NCBI GenBank assembly: GCA_964518635.1
Contig: CAZFGK010000010.1
Location: 1-64,000 of the forward strand
Direction of reading: 5' to 3'
Length of the DNA stretch: 64,000 nucleotides
From: CAZFGK01 sp964518635
GTDB taxonomy: Bacteria; Zixibacteria; MSB-5A5; GN15; FEB-12
Shown piece by piece: positions 52,329 through 60,903 of this stretch (position 1 is its first letter; every line of letters starts with the position of its first letter). Both the position numbers and the translations under genes were made by a program. The notes under the pieces are model-generated. The model saw only the letters and a program-made list of their open reading frames with translations. It had not been told where the DNA came from and ran no database searches.

Positions 52329-55300
52329 AACTCTACTGGAAAATCCTGCTGGTTACGGCGGGGCTTCTGATTGTCGGTGTCACAGCTGTTGGCATGTATC
52401 TCTTTCAGTTTGGTGGGATGGAGCGTCTGGTCACCACACAGGTGAATTCTCTCCTTCGTGGGACAACTCATCTTCGAGTGACGGTGGGTGATATCGGCGG
52501 GGATGGATTCAACGGTCTTATCGTCCGTCATCTGGAAGTTCGCTATGAGGATTCGCTAGGGAGTACGCCGCTCTTGCTGGCATCATCGGTACGGGTGACC
52601 TATTCACTGCGCGGACTTCTAGATGAAGACTATTCTTTCGGTGAGCTGCAACTCGACTCTTTGTATGCCCGTCTCGTTGAGCGACCAGATGGCTCACTAC
52701 TCGGATTCGATATTTCACCCGGGAGAGATACCACTGTCCGGCGATTCGACAAAGGCCGACCTCTCGAACTGTCGGTAGCCAATTTACAAATCTCAAATGG
52801 CATCATTGAACTGCTTCGAGCGAAGGATACGATTACGGTTCGTGACATTGCCCTGCAAAGTAGTCTGAATCTAGAATCCGGTACGCTTGCTCTGGAACTC
52901 GACTCTCTTCGAGCGGTCATTGATTCACCACAAGTGACCATACGCAATCTCCGGGGAAAGATCACCGCCGGTTCAACTACGATAGCCGCGCAGGATCTCA
53001 CCCTTGAATACGACAGTACTCGTGTCCAACTCACCGGAGCAGGGAGCGTGCGTCCGCTTCGCATGTCGGCGCAGGTGAGTATGACAGGTCTTGACCTTGA
53101 TATACTTCGCCCCATGTTTCGAGTCTACCTGACCGGATTAGTGAATGTGGATGGGCGACTGCAGATTTCAGATAGTGCGATTACCGGGGATGCCCGTGTC
53201 CGCGGCGATTTTCTGGGGATGCCCTTTCGTGATGTGATGACAAAATTTGCGATTGTCGATGAAGTGCTCACCCTCGACAATGTGAGAGGGGCGATCTTTG
53301 ATTCGACAGAGGTCAATGGATCAGGTTGGATTTCATTCAAGCAGTATCCGGAAGAGTATGCCTTCAATGGCACTGTTCAGCGATTTGATCTTGCCAGACT
53401 TGCCGGTGAAGAATTATTCAGCTCATTGAATGGGACAGTAGGATTGAGTGGGAAGTCATTTGATCTGCATGAACTTCGACTTGAAATCATGGCGCAACTG
53501 GGGGCATCGAGTTTGAGCGGGCATGATGTCGATTCCGCCGATGGGCGTTTTATCGTCTACGCCGATTCTCTCATACTCGATGGTCCGGTCGGACTCACCA
53601 TTGGTGAGACACACGGCGTTGCGACAGGGAAACTTCAGTATCAGAATATGATTGATCTGCAGGTTAAATTTACTTCTTCAGATATTGCTCCGATCATGGA
53701 GCGCTATCAATTACTTGCATTACGAGGAGCGGCTCGCGGGGATATTCACCTGACTGGTCAGACGCTCCAACCGAACGGGGAGTTTGAGCTTCGATCAGAT
53801 TCTCTCTGGTGGGACACGCTGTTTACTCCCTCGGTACGAGCGACGATGACCCTTGCCAATGTATTCGAAAATCCAAGCGGTCCTCTTGCAGTGGACTGGG
53901 ACAGTGCTCAATGGAGATCAGTGGCAATGGGACCTGCCAGAGCCGAGTTTCTGCTTCATGACGACCGTCTCGATATGTTGTCGACTGAGCTGCGCGTAGG
54001 AATAGCGGATATCAATGGCATCGGAATGTTGGAACTGAGTGAAGGGAATCGAAGTGCACGACTTGATGCACTCTCGATCAAGTTTCTGGATCATTCCTTT
54101 TCACTCACGCAGCCAACGATTTTCGCAATTTCTGATGAACGAGTATCCGTTCAGTCCTTCTCAGTTCGAGAGGGGAATGCGCAGATGATGTTGAACGGAA
54201 GTGTTTCGTCTGATTCATCCGTTCAGGTCGATGTGCAGCTCTCAAATGTCGCAGTCGAGCCCTGGGTCACGTTGTTTCGCAGTGATCTCCACACCTCCGG
54301 TATATTTTCCGGTACCATTACTGCCGGTGGAACCATTCGTCGCCCTGAGCTGATGCTTGCAGCATCGGTCGATTCAGTCTTCTACGACTCTCTTTATCTT
54401 GGGCAGATTACTGGTCGGGCAAACTATAGTGACGGACTTCTTGTCTGTGATTCAGTTCTACTGAAAACACCACAGGGGAGACATCTGGTGCGCGGCTATC
54501 TCCCGATGAATCTCTCACCACAAGCGAAGCAGATTATCGATCGTAAAGCACCGCTGGCATTAACGATGGAGTCAATCGAGCGCGGTTTCGATATTGTCCC
54601 ATACTGGCTGCCGTCGATTGAGGACATCCAGGGAGAACTCCGCGCGCCATTTCAACTCAAAGGGAATTACGACAGTCTAGAGCTTATCGGTGCGATCACT
54701 CTTGCGGATATCAAAGTGAAGTATGTCGATCTGATTGATACTCTTTACATCGACTCAGCCACGGTTCAGATGCAGAACAACAGACTTGTCTTGGAGAATT
54801 TCACTGGCTGGACGCCGGATTTCAGGCGGAAAGGGAGACGAGCACCTGCTGAAGTGGACGGGACAATCACTATTAAATCGCTCGACAGTGTTTTGTATGC
54901 ACTCAATATCAGTTTTCCGCGAGAGTTTCCGATTCGTTATGAGCTGGATGATATTGAGGCGGTAGTTGAAGGAGATCTTGCCGTCAACGGCTACAATCGA
55001 CCATCCGTAACCGGAAACATTGCGGTGTTGTCGATGCAGTATCGAGTTGAATTCGCGAAGGCAGGGGAGGGATTCCCCTTAATGGGGGCTCTTGCTGCCG
55101 ACGAGTACCTTGATCTTGATATTGAGGTCGAGATTCCTTCAAATTACTACATTCACAACCAGGACATTGATGCAGAATTTTCTGGCCAAATGAATATCCG
55201 AAGAGAGAGTAATCTTTATCGGTACACTGGTGAGATGGAAGTCGTCCGAGGAAAGGCTTATCTCTTTGACAAAACATTTGTCATTACGCCCGGTGGGACG

Positions 55301-55852
55301 GCAACATTTAACGGTGAAGATCGTTTTAATCCACAACTCGACATCATTGCTTGTACAATAATTCCGAGCCTCTCTGATACGTCAGAGACAATAGAGCAAT
55401 TAGAACTATGTATCCATGTAACAGGGACGCTCGAGCTACCGGAAATCAATCCGGTTGCAGGCTCAAGTTTCACTCGTGAAGATATATTCCCGCTGCTCAT
55501 TGCCAACTACTATTCCAATCAGGGGACACGAGCATCCAGCTCTCTTGAACAACGAGTGCAGAGCTTAGTGGCATCACAGGTGTCGCAGATCGGGACTTCG
55601 CAGCTCGGAAGAATTCTCGGCGTCGAGACCTTTCAGATCGATCCGGGAAATTCGACCCGTTTCAATGTTCGCCGCACGTATGTAACTCTCGGGTTGTATA
55701 CCCTGCCACGCCTCTATGTCTACTCACGCTCTGCCATTGAAGGTCAGGAGCTTGGCTTCGAGTATCGATTCAATCGGACCGCGCAGCTGGAAGGGCTTCG
55801 CGATCGGGATGAACTCTATCACCTCAATCTCAAATTGCACTGGGAGTTTTGA
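52325..55852 (+). CDS. tamB: TamB-like (DUF490) translocation and assembly module protein
   Basis: 1,175 residues: an N-terminal membrane anchor (LLVTAGLLIVGVTAVGMYLF), a very long beta-rich periplasmic part made of AsmA/TamB-like repeats, and a C-terminal DUF490 domain (about 880-1175). That domain has YYIHNQDIDAEFSGQMNI, GGTATFNGEDRFNPQLDI and a barrel-like end SRSAIEGQELGFEYRFN. Such proteins bridge the inner and outer membranes and are now thought to move phospholipids or help insert barrels. Followed by its TamA-like partner with a 4-base overlap. Confidence 0.85.
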   Translation: MKLYWKILLVTAGLLIVGVTAVGMYLFQFGGMERLVTTQVNSLLRGTTHLRVTVGDIGGDGFNGLIVRHLEVRYEDSLGSTPLLLASSVRVTYSLRGLLDEDYSFGELQLDSLYARLVERPDGSLLGFDISPGRDTTVRRFDKGRPLELSVANLQISNGIIELLRAKDTITVRDIALQSSLNLESGTLALELDSLRAVIDSPQVTIRNLRGKITAGSTTIAAQDLTLEYDSTRVQLTGAGSVRPLRMSAQVSMTGLDLDILRPMFRVYLTGLVNVDGRLQISDSAITGDARVRGDFLGMPFRDVMTKFAIVDEVLTLDNVRGAIFDSTEVNGSGWISFKQYPEEYAFNGTVQRFDLARLAGEELFSSLNGTVGLSGKSFDLHELRLEIMAQLGASSLSGHDVDSADGRFIVYADSLILDGPVGLTIGETHGVATGKLQYQNMIDLQVKFTSSDIAPIMERYQLLALRGAARGDIHLTGQTLQPNGEFELRSDSLWWDTLFTPSVRATMTLANVFENPSGPLAVDWDSAQWRSVAMGPARAEFLLHDDRLDMLSTELRVGIADINGIGMLELSEGNRSARLDALSIKFLDHSFSLTQPTIFAISDERVSVQSFSVREGNAQMMLNGSVSSDSSVQVDVQLSNVAVEPWVTLFRSDLHTSGIFSGTITAGGTIRRPELMLAASVDSVFYDSLYLGQITGRANYSDGLLVCDSVLLKTPQGRHLVRGYLPMNLSPQAKQIIDRKAPLALTMESIERGFDIVPYWLPSIEDIQGELRAPFQLKGNYDSLELIGAITLADIKVKYVDLIDTLYIDSATVQMQNNRLVLENFTGWTPDFRRKGRRAPAEVDGTITIKSLDSVLYALNISFPREFPIRYELDDIEAVVEGDLAVNGYNRPSVTGNIAVLSMQYRVEFAKAGEGFPLMGALAADEYLDLDIEVEIPSNYYIHNQDIDAEFSGQMNIRRESNLYRYTGEMEVVRGKAYLFDKTFVITPGGTATFNGEDRFNPQLDIIACTIIPSLSDTSETIEQLELCIHVTGTLELPEINPVAGSSFTREDIFPLLIANYYSNQGTRASSSLEQRVQSLVASQVSQIGTSQLGRILGVETFQIDPGNSTRFNVRRTYVTLGLYTLPRLYVYSRSAIEGQELGFEYRFNRTAQLEGLRDRDELYHLNLKLHWEF

Positions 55853-57789
55853 TTACCCGCGTGAGGATACTCTCAACCGCCATTGCCATCCTCATCCTAC
55901 TCTTCCTGTGTGCCGGTACTTCTGAAGCGGCAGTCGATCGCCAGACATTGCGGTGGCTAAACAGCGGGCCGGTCATCGACTCGATCGTCATTACCGGGAA
56001 CAACGCATTCTCTCGTAGTCGCATTCTCGAGCAGATGTATTCACGAAAGACCAGTTTTCTGCGGGCAATCAGAAGTGAACGTCGGCGGAAAATTGCACGC
56101 GAGTCACTGAATCGAGACACACTAGAGATCAAGTATCTCTATCTGGTCAATGGTTATCTCGGAGTTCGAGTACAAGAGGCGTTTGAACTGCTTGAACCGG
56201 ATTCAACCGCACTCATTCGGGTGAATATCAGCGAAGGACGTCAGTTCAGATATGGGGAAGTGACTCTCTCCGGGGATATTACCGAAAAAGAACGAAAGCG
56301 ATTCAATCGCTATGCTCGTCAGTTGCGCTTCAACAAGCCGATCAATCCGTTCGCATTGCAGGAGATTGCCTTTCGGATGAAAGAGGATATGGCGAATCTG
56401 GGCTATCCGTATGCCCTGGTCTCGGTTCTTCCCGACACGAATAGTTCTGGCAATCTCAGTCCGGTCGCGATACGCATTTCCAGAGATTCACTTGTTCACT
56501 TCGGGGATGTCCAAATTGATGGTACCGATCAGTTTCCCAAGAAAGTTGTCGAGCGTGAACTGTTATTCAAAACAGGTGACACCTACAAGCGTGATGAGAT
56601 TCTGCAGACGCAGCGGTTGCTCTATGCGACGGGGAATTTCAGCAGTGTGCAGATCGAGCCGCTGAATACTAGCCCGCGACAGTCACCAACAATGCAAATT
56701 CGGGTACGCGAGCGAAAGCCGAGATTCGCGACAATCCGTACCGGTGCTGGGCAATCCGAGTTTCGGGCAATTCAATGGGATATCGAGGGGCAAGCAGGGC
56801 AACGTAATTTCTTTGGTTATCGAAAATATGACCTGACCGCCAGATATTCATTCGGCTTTGGTGATGCCGAAAAGGCCCGTTTGCTGACACATGAGTATAT
56901 TCTGAAATATACCGAGCCGCGTCCATTCAATCTGCGAATTCCGCTTTCTACCTCAGTGACCTGGCAGCCCCCGCTTGCTGATGAAGTCCTTGATATCGAA
57001 CTCGAAACATGGCGACTCACCTTTGAAACTCGTCGACGGAACCTGGGGAAGTGGAACTTGGGAGTAGGGGCAGAGTATATCTGGACTACTTTGACGCAGC
57101 TGAATTCAATTGATTCAACTCTCTCGGTAAGCTCCGAAAGACAACAGCGACGAAAGGGATTTGTCGAGATACGTTTCGATAGTCGTGATCATCTCTTCGT
57201 GCCGAGTCGAGGTCTTCTTGGGCAGGCTTCATTTGAACAATTCGGCGGACCACTCGGCGGGAGCGGAAATTTTGTAAAATCAGAGGTAAGTCTTGCTGGT
57301 TTTACTGAAATTTCTGGAGGTCTCATCTCGGCAAGTCGTCTAAGCTATGGTATCGCTCGGCCCTCTGATGACAACACCCTCTCCTTCGCCGACGAAGTCC
57401 TTTTCACCGGCGGGGCAAACTCGGTTCGCGGGTTTCGTGAGAATCGTCTGGGCCCGGTCGATGCTTCCGGAGATCCGACTGGTGCGCGCTATGTGTTGAC
57501 TGCGAATCAGGAGTTTCGCTGGCAAACGGTTCCGATTTTCAAATATATCCCCGGACTTAACTCCCTTCTGCGCGAGTTTCCGCTCTGGCAGTCACTATTT
57601 TTCGATATGGGGAATGGATTCAGCGAAGCGAGGGAGATTCAGCTTGATAAGTTCGCCTACTCGGTTGGCACCGGAGTGCAGCTGATTACCCCTGCCGGGC
57701 CGCTTCGGCTTGATTATGCACGAGTAATCCCGACCAATCGTTTCAGTTCCCAGGAGCGGTTCCATTTTACTATACTCTATGCATTCTGA
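55849..57789 (+). CDS. tamA: TamA/BamA-family outer membrane protein
   Basis: 646-residue Omp85 protein, the second in the window after bamA. A signal peptide (STAIAILILLFLCAGTSEA) and POTRA domains (PVIDSIVITGNNAFSRSRIL, VHFGDVQIDGTDQFPKKVV) precede a 16-strand-type barrel. The barrel has the lid motif GGANSVRGFRENRLGP and ends in Phe. Three-POTRA length and the overlap with the tamB-like gene argue for TamA. The start is TTG 55849 (overlapping the stop) or GTG 55861. Confidence 0.85.
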   Translation: MITRVRILSTAIAILILLFLCAGTSEAAVDRQTLRWLNSGPVIDSIVITGNNAFSRSRILEQMYSRKTSFLRAIRSERRRKIARESLNRDTLEIKYLYLVNGYLGVRVQEAFELLEPDSTALIRVNISEGRQFRYGEVTLSGDITEKERKRFNRYARQLRFNKPINPFALQEIAFRMKEDMANLGYPYALVSVLPDTNSSGNLSPVAIRISRDSLVHFGDVQIDGTDQFPKKVVERELLFKTGDTYKRDEILQTQRLLYATGNFSSVQIEPLNTSPRQSPTMQIRVRERKPRFATIRTGAGQSEFRAIQWDIEGQAGQRNFFGYRKYDLTARYSFGFGDAEKARLLTHEYILKYTEPRPFNLRIPLSTSVTWQPPLADEVLDIELETWRLTFETRRRNLGKWNLGVGAEYIWTTLTQLNSIDSTLSVSSERQQRRKGFVEIRFDSRDHLFVPSRGLLGQASFEQFGGPLGGSGNFVKSEVSLAGFTEISGGLISASRLSYGIARPSDDNTLSFADEVLFTGGANSVRGFRENRLGPVDASGDPTGARYVLTANQEFRWQTVPIFKYIPGLNSLLREFPLWQSLFFDMGNGFSEAREIQLDKFAYSVGTGVQLITPAGPLRLDYARVIPTNRFSSQERFHFTILYAF

Positions 57790-57876
57790 GCGGGGATCGC
57801 TCCGGAACGCATGCGCGCTAACGCGGTTGTAAAATGTACTTTCTAAAACCAGTGAACTGAGCCAGTTAAGAATCAG

Positions 57877-59043
57877 ATGTTACACGAGCGAATCTATCTC
57901 GATCATAACGCCACCACACCGGTCGACCTGTCCGTCGTAGAAACAATGCGCAGGTACATGACCGATCAGATTGGTAATTCAAGTTCGGTACACCATGAGG
58001 GGCGTGGCGCAAAGGTCGCACTTGAGCAGGCGCGCGAATCAATCGCGGCGTTCATTAATTGTGAACCGAGTGAATTGCTCTTTACCTCAGGCGGTACAGA
58101 ATCCGACAATCTCGCGATACTTGGCACCATGCGAACGCTGAGCAAGCGGCGTGCACATCTGGTGGTCGGCGCCGCAGAACATCATGCGGTCCTCGAACCT
58201 GCCGAATATCTCCATGAAAGGGAAGGGGTCGCGCTTACGCGGATTCCATCAAATACAGTAGGGCTGATAGATCCCGATCATATACGTGAAGTCGTTACTG
58301 CGAGCACTGCGCTGGTCTCGATCATGCACGCGAATAATGAGACCGGAGCGGTGCAGGATATTGCGTTGATGTCTGCAATCGCGCATGAACAGGGGGCATT
58401 GTTCCATACCGATGCCGTTCAGTCGGTCGGGAAGATTCCGGTCGATGTGCGCGTTATGGATGTCGATCTGTTGTCACTCACTGGTCACAAAATCTACGGT
58501 CCTCGAGGAGCAGGTGCTCTATTTGTTCGAAGCGGCATCAAGATCGCACCCCTCATGTATGGTGGCTCGCAGGAACGTCGCCGACGACCGGGTACCGAGA
58601 ATGTCGCCGCCATCATCGGACTGGCGAAGGCACTCGAAATCGCAAAAACGAAAATGGCCGAAGATGAAATCCGTCTTCGCGCACTCTCTGATTATTTTGC
58701 TTCTCAACTGCTCGATAAGATTCCAGATGTGCGCATCAATTCCGACCCGGCGCACCGACTTCCTCAGACTGTGCATGCATCATTTTATGCCCTCGAAGGG
58801 GAGCCGATTGTCCTCTCCCTTGATCTCGAAGGAATCGCAGTCTCCTCCGGTTCTGCCTGCACTGCCGGAGCGACTGAGCCTTCTCATGTTCTCTCCGCAA
58901 TGGGAGTAGAAAAGAGCTGGGCAGTGGGTGCTATTCGATTCTCTCTAGGCAGAAGCACTACAAAAGAGCAGATCGACAAGGTTCTTCACGTCCTGCCGGG
59001 TGTGATTGCACGACTTCGGGAACTTTCGCCGGTGAGGAGATAG
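57877..59043 (+). CDS. iscS: Cysteine desulfurase, IscS/NifS type
   Basis: PLP enzyme that removes sulfur from cysteine as an enzyme-bound persulfide. 388 residues. The start IYLDHNATTPVDLSVVETMR, MHANNETGAVQDI, the PLP lysine in LTGHKIYGPRGAGALF and the catalytic cysteine in SGSACTAGATEPSHVL mark class I. Only 7 bases from mnmA, so its main sulfur client here is probably tRNA thiolation. No iscU or other Fe-S scaffold gene is adjacent. Confidence 0.95.
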   Translation: MLHERIYLDHNATTPVDLSVVETMRRYMTDQIGNSSSVHHEGRGAKVALEQARESIAAFINCEPSELLFTSGGTESDNLAILGTMRTLSKRRAHLVVGAAEHHAVLEPAEYLHEREGVALTRIPSNTVGLIDPDHIREVVTASTALVSIMHANNETGAVQDIALMSAIAHEQGALFHTDAVQSVGKIPVDVRVMDVDLLSLTGHKIYGPRGAGALFVRSGIKIAPLMYGGSQERRRRPGTENVAAIIGLAKALEIAKTKMAEDEIRLRALSDYFASQLLDKIPDVRINSDPAHRLPQTVHASFYALEGEPIVLSLDLEGIAVSSGSACTAGATEPSHVLSAMGVEKSWAVGAIRFSLGRSTTKEQIDKVLHVLPGVIARLRELSPVRR

Positions 59044-59050
59044 TCTCGAT

Positions 59051-60142
59051 ATGTCACGTGTGCTCGTCGCCATGTCCGGAGGAGTTGATTCATCAGTCGC
59101 TGCGCTCTTGCTCAAAGAACAGGGGCATGAAGTGATCGGCGCGCATATGAAACTCTGGGACTTTGTCGATGTCGGCGGGGATATCTACAAGGATGGTCGC
59201 TGCTGCACACTCGATTCTATTACCGATTGCCGCATGGTCTGCGATGCGATCGGTGCGCCTTTCTATGTATTCAATCTCTCTGCCGAATTCCAAACTGCGG
59301 TGATCGAAAATTTCGTGAGTGAATATCAATCCGGGCGCACTCCGAATCCCTGTGTGCGTTGCAATAGTGAGGTCAAATGGCTCGCCTTTCTGAACAAAGC
59401 CCGCGCTCTTGGTTGTGATGCCGTCGCCACTGGCCACTATGCCATCATTGAACAGAATGCGCACGGGCGTTGGTATGTGCGCAAAGGGGTTGATGGAACC
59501 CGTGATCAGTCGTATGTCCTCTGGGGACTCACTCAGGATGCACTGGCACACACTCTCATGCCACTCGGTAATATAACGAAGAAAACAGTTCGCGAGATTG
59601 CACGGAAATATCAACTTCGCACCGCCGAGAAAGCAGAATCCCGCGAAATCTGTTTTGTGGTCGACAACGACTACCGGCGATTCCTGCGTGACTACACCGC
59701 CAAACGCGCGCCGGAATCGATTCAGCCCGGGGAGATCGTTGATGAAGTGGGAAGTGTTCTCGGTCGTCATGAAGGTACCGCCTACTATACGATAGGTCAG
59801 CGCAAAGGGTTGGGGATTACCTCACCGCATCCGTTGTATGTGAAGGAGATTGATATACAGTCCAATCGGATTGTGGTGAGTCAGAGGGATGCGCTCACTT
59901 CTCGCACCGCGCAGGTTGTCCAGCTCAACTGGATGGCGGAGTCCGGTGAGAGCGTATTTGATGCAGAGATCAAGATTCGCTATCAACATCAACCGGTTGC
60001 CGGTGTCGTCCGACCAGAAGTGAATGGTCAGGTGCAGGTGGAGTTTTCGACACCGCAGCGTGCGGTGACTCCGGGTCAGACCATTGTCTTTTTCAGGCAG
60101 GATCAACTTCTTGGCGGCGGGATTATTGCCTCCGCTGCCTGA
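59051..60142 (+). CDS. mnmA: tRNA-specific 2-thiouridylase MnmA
   Basis: Makes 2-thiouridine at wobble U34 of Lys/Glu/Gln tRNAs. 363 residues. The PP-loop AMSGGVDSSVAALLLKEQGH, the first catalytic cysteine in RTPNPCVRCNSEVKW and the second in ESREICFVVDNDYRRFL are all present, as is TIGQRKGLGI. The sulfur donor, IscS-type desulfurase, is encoded immediately upstream. Confidence 0.95.
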   Translation: MSRVLVAMSGGVDSSVAALLLKEQGHEVIGAHMKLWDFVDVGGDIYKDGRCCTLDSITDCRMVCDAIGAPFYVFNLSAEFQTAVIENFVSEYQSGRTPNPCVRCNSEVKWLAFLNKARALGCDAVATGHYAIIEQNAHGRWYVRKGVDGTRDQSYVLWGLTQDALAHTLMPLGNITKKTVREIARKYQLRTAEKAESREICFVVDNDYRRFLRDYTAKRAPESIQPGEIVDEVGSVLGRHEGTAYYTIGQRKGLGITSPHPLYVKEIDIQSNRIVVSQRDALTSRTAQVVQLNWMAESGESVFDAEIKIRYQHQPVAGVVRPEVNGQVQVEFSTPQRAVTPGQTIVFFRQDQLLGGGIIASAA

Positions 60143-60159
60143 TTGCTGTTTCTTCTCAT

Positions 60160-60858
60160 ATGGTCAAAATACAGTATCATGGACATTCTTGTGTGCAGCT
60201 CACTTGCGGTGAGCACTCGTTGATCATTGATCCATTCCTTACGGGAAATCAGTTGGCAAAATCTACCGCGGAATCGATTCAGGTTCAGCACATTTTGATT
60301 ACCCACGCGCACGCTGATCATGTTGGCGATGCACTTGCCATAGCTCGGCGACTGCACGCAACAATCATCTGCAATTTCGATCTCGCCCTCATTTTGCAAC
60401 ATGAGGCACCGGATGTTAACTTTCGCGATATGCAGATCGGCGGAAAGATGATCACGCCGTTTGGACGCGTGAAAATGACCATCGCGCATCATGGTAGTAC
60501 TTACGAATCGGATCCGCCGCAGTCTGCTGGTCCGTCGACCGGATTTGTTGTCACGTTGGGCGGAATGCACATCTATCATGCCGGTGACACCGGGCTTTTT
60601 CTTGATATGAAACTCATCGGTGAACTTGACCCGATCGATCTGGCCTGTCTGCCGATTGGAGATTTATACACGATGGGGATCGACGATGCCGCTCATGCGG
60701 TTTCTTTCTTGAACCCCCGTTATGTGTTGCCGATTCATTACAATACATTTCCTGTCATTCAGGCGGATGTCAGCGAATTTGAAAAGAGATCGCAGGCAAA
60801 GTGCCCGTCAGCAGTTGTCTGGCCGATGAAACCCGGTGAGATTCGCACCCTTTCATAA
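60160..60858 (+). CDS. UPF0173 metal-dependent hydrolase
   Basis: 232-residue metallo-beta-lactamase-fold protein. It opens with KIQYHGHSCVQLTCGEHSLI and DPFLTGN. The metal motif is ITHAHADHVGDALAIARR. YHAGDTGLFLDMKLIGELDP and LPIHYNTFPVIQAD follow, as in the YtkL/UPF0173 group. Length and order match. Substrate unknown. It follows mnmA by 17 bases and may share its message. Confidence 0.9.
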   Translation: MVKIQYHGHSCVQLTCGEHSLIIDPFLTGNQLAKSTAESIQVQHILITHAHADHVGDALAIARRLHATIICNFDLALILQHEAPDVNFRDMQIGGKMITPFGRVKMTIAHHGSTYESDPPQSAGPSTGFVVTLGGMHIYHAGDTGLFLDMKLIGELDPIDLACLPIGDLYTMGIDDAAHAVSFLNPRYVLPIHYNTFPVIQADVSEFEKRSQAKCPSAVVWPMKPGEIRTLS

Positions 60859-60903
60859 CATGCGAAAGCTCTCCGTCGATCAGTTTGCAAGGAGCAGATC
60901 ATT

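Noticed and set aside
59093..59770. Antisense frame of 225 codons opposite mnmA
   Set aside because: mnmA is fully supported by its motifs, and the antisense text has no recognisable family or ribosome binding site.
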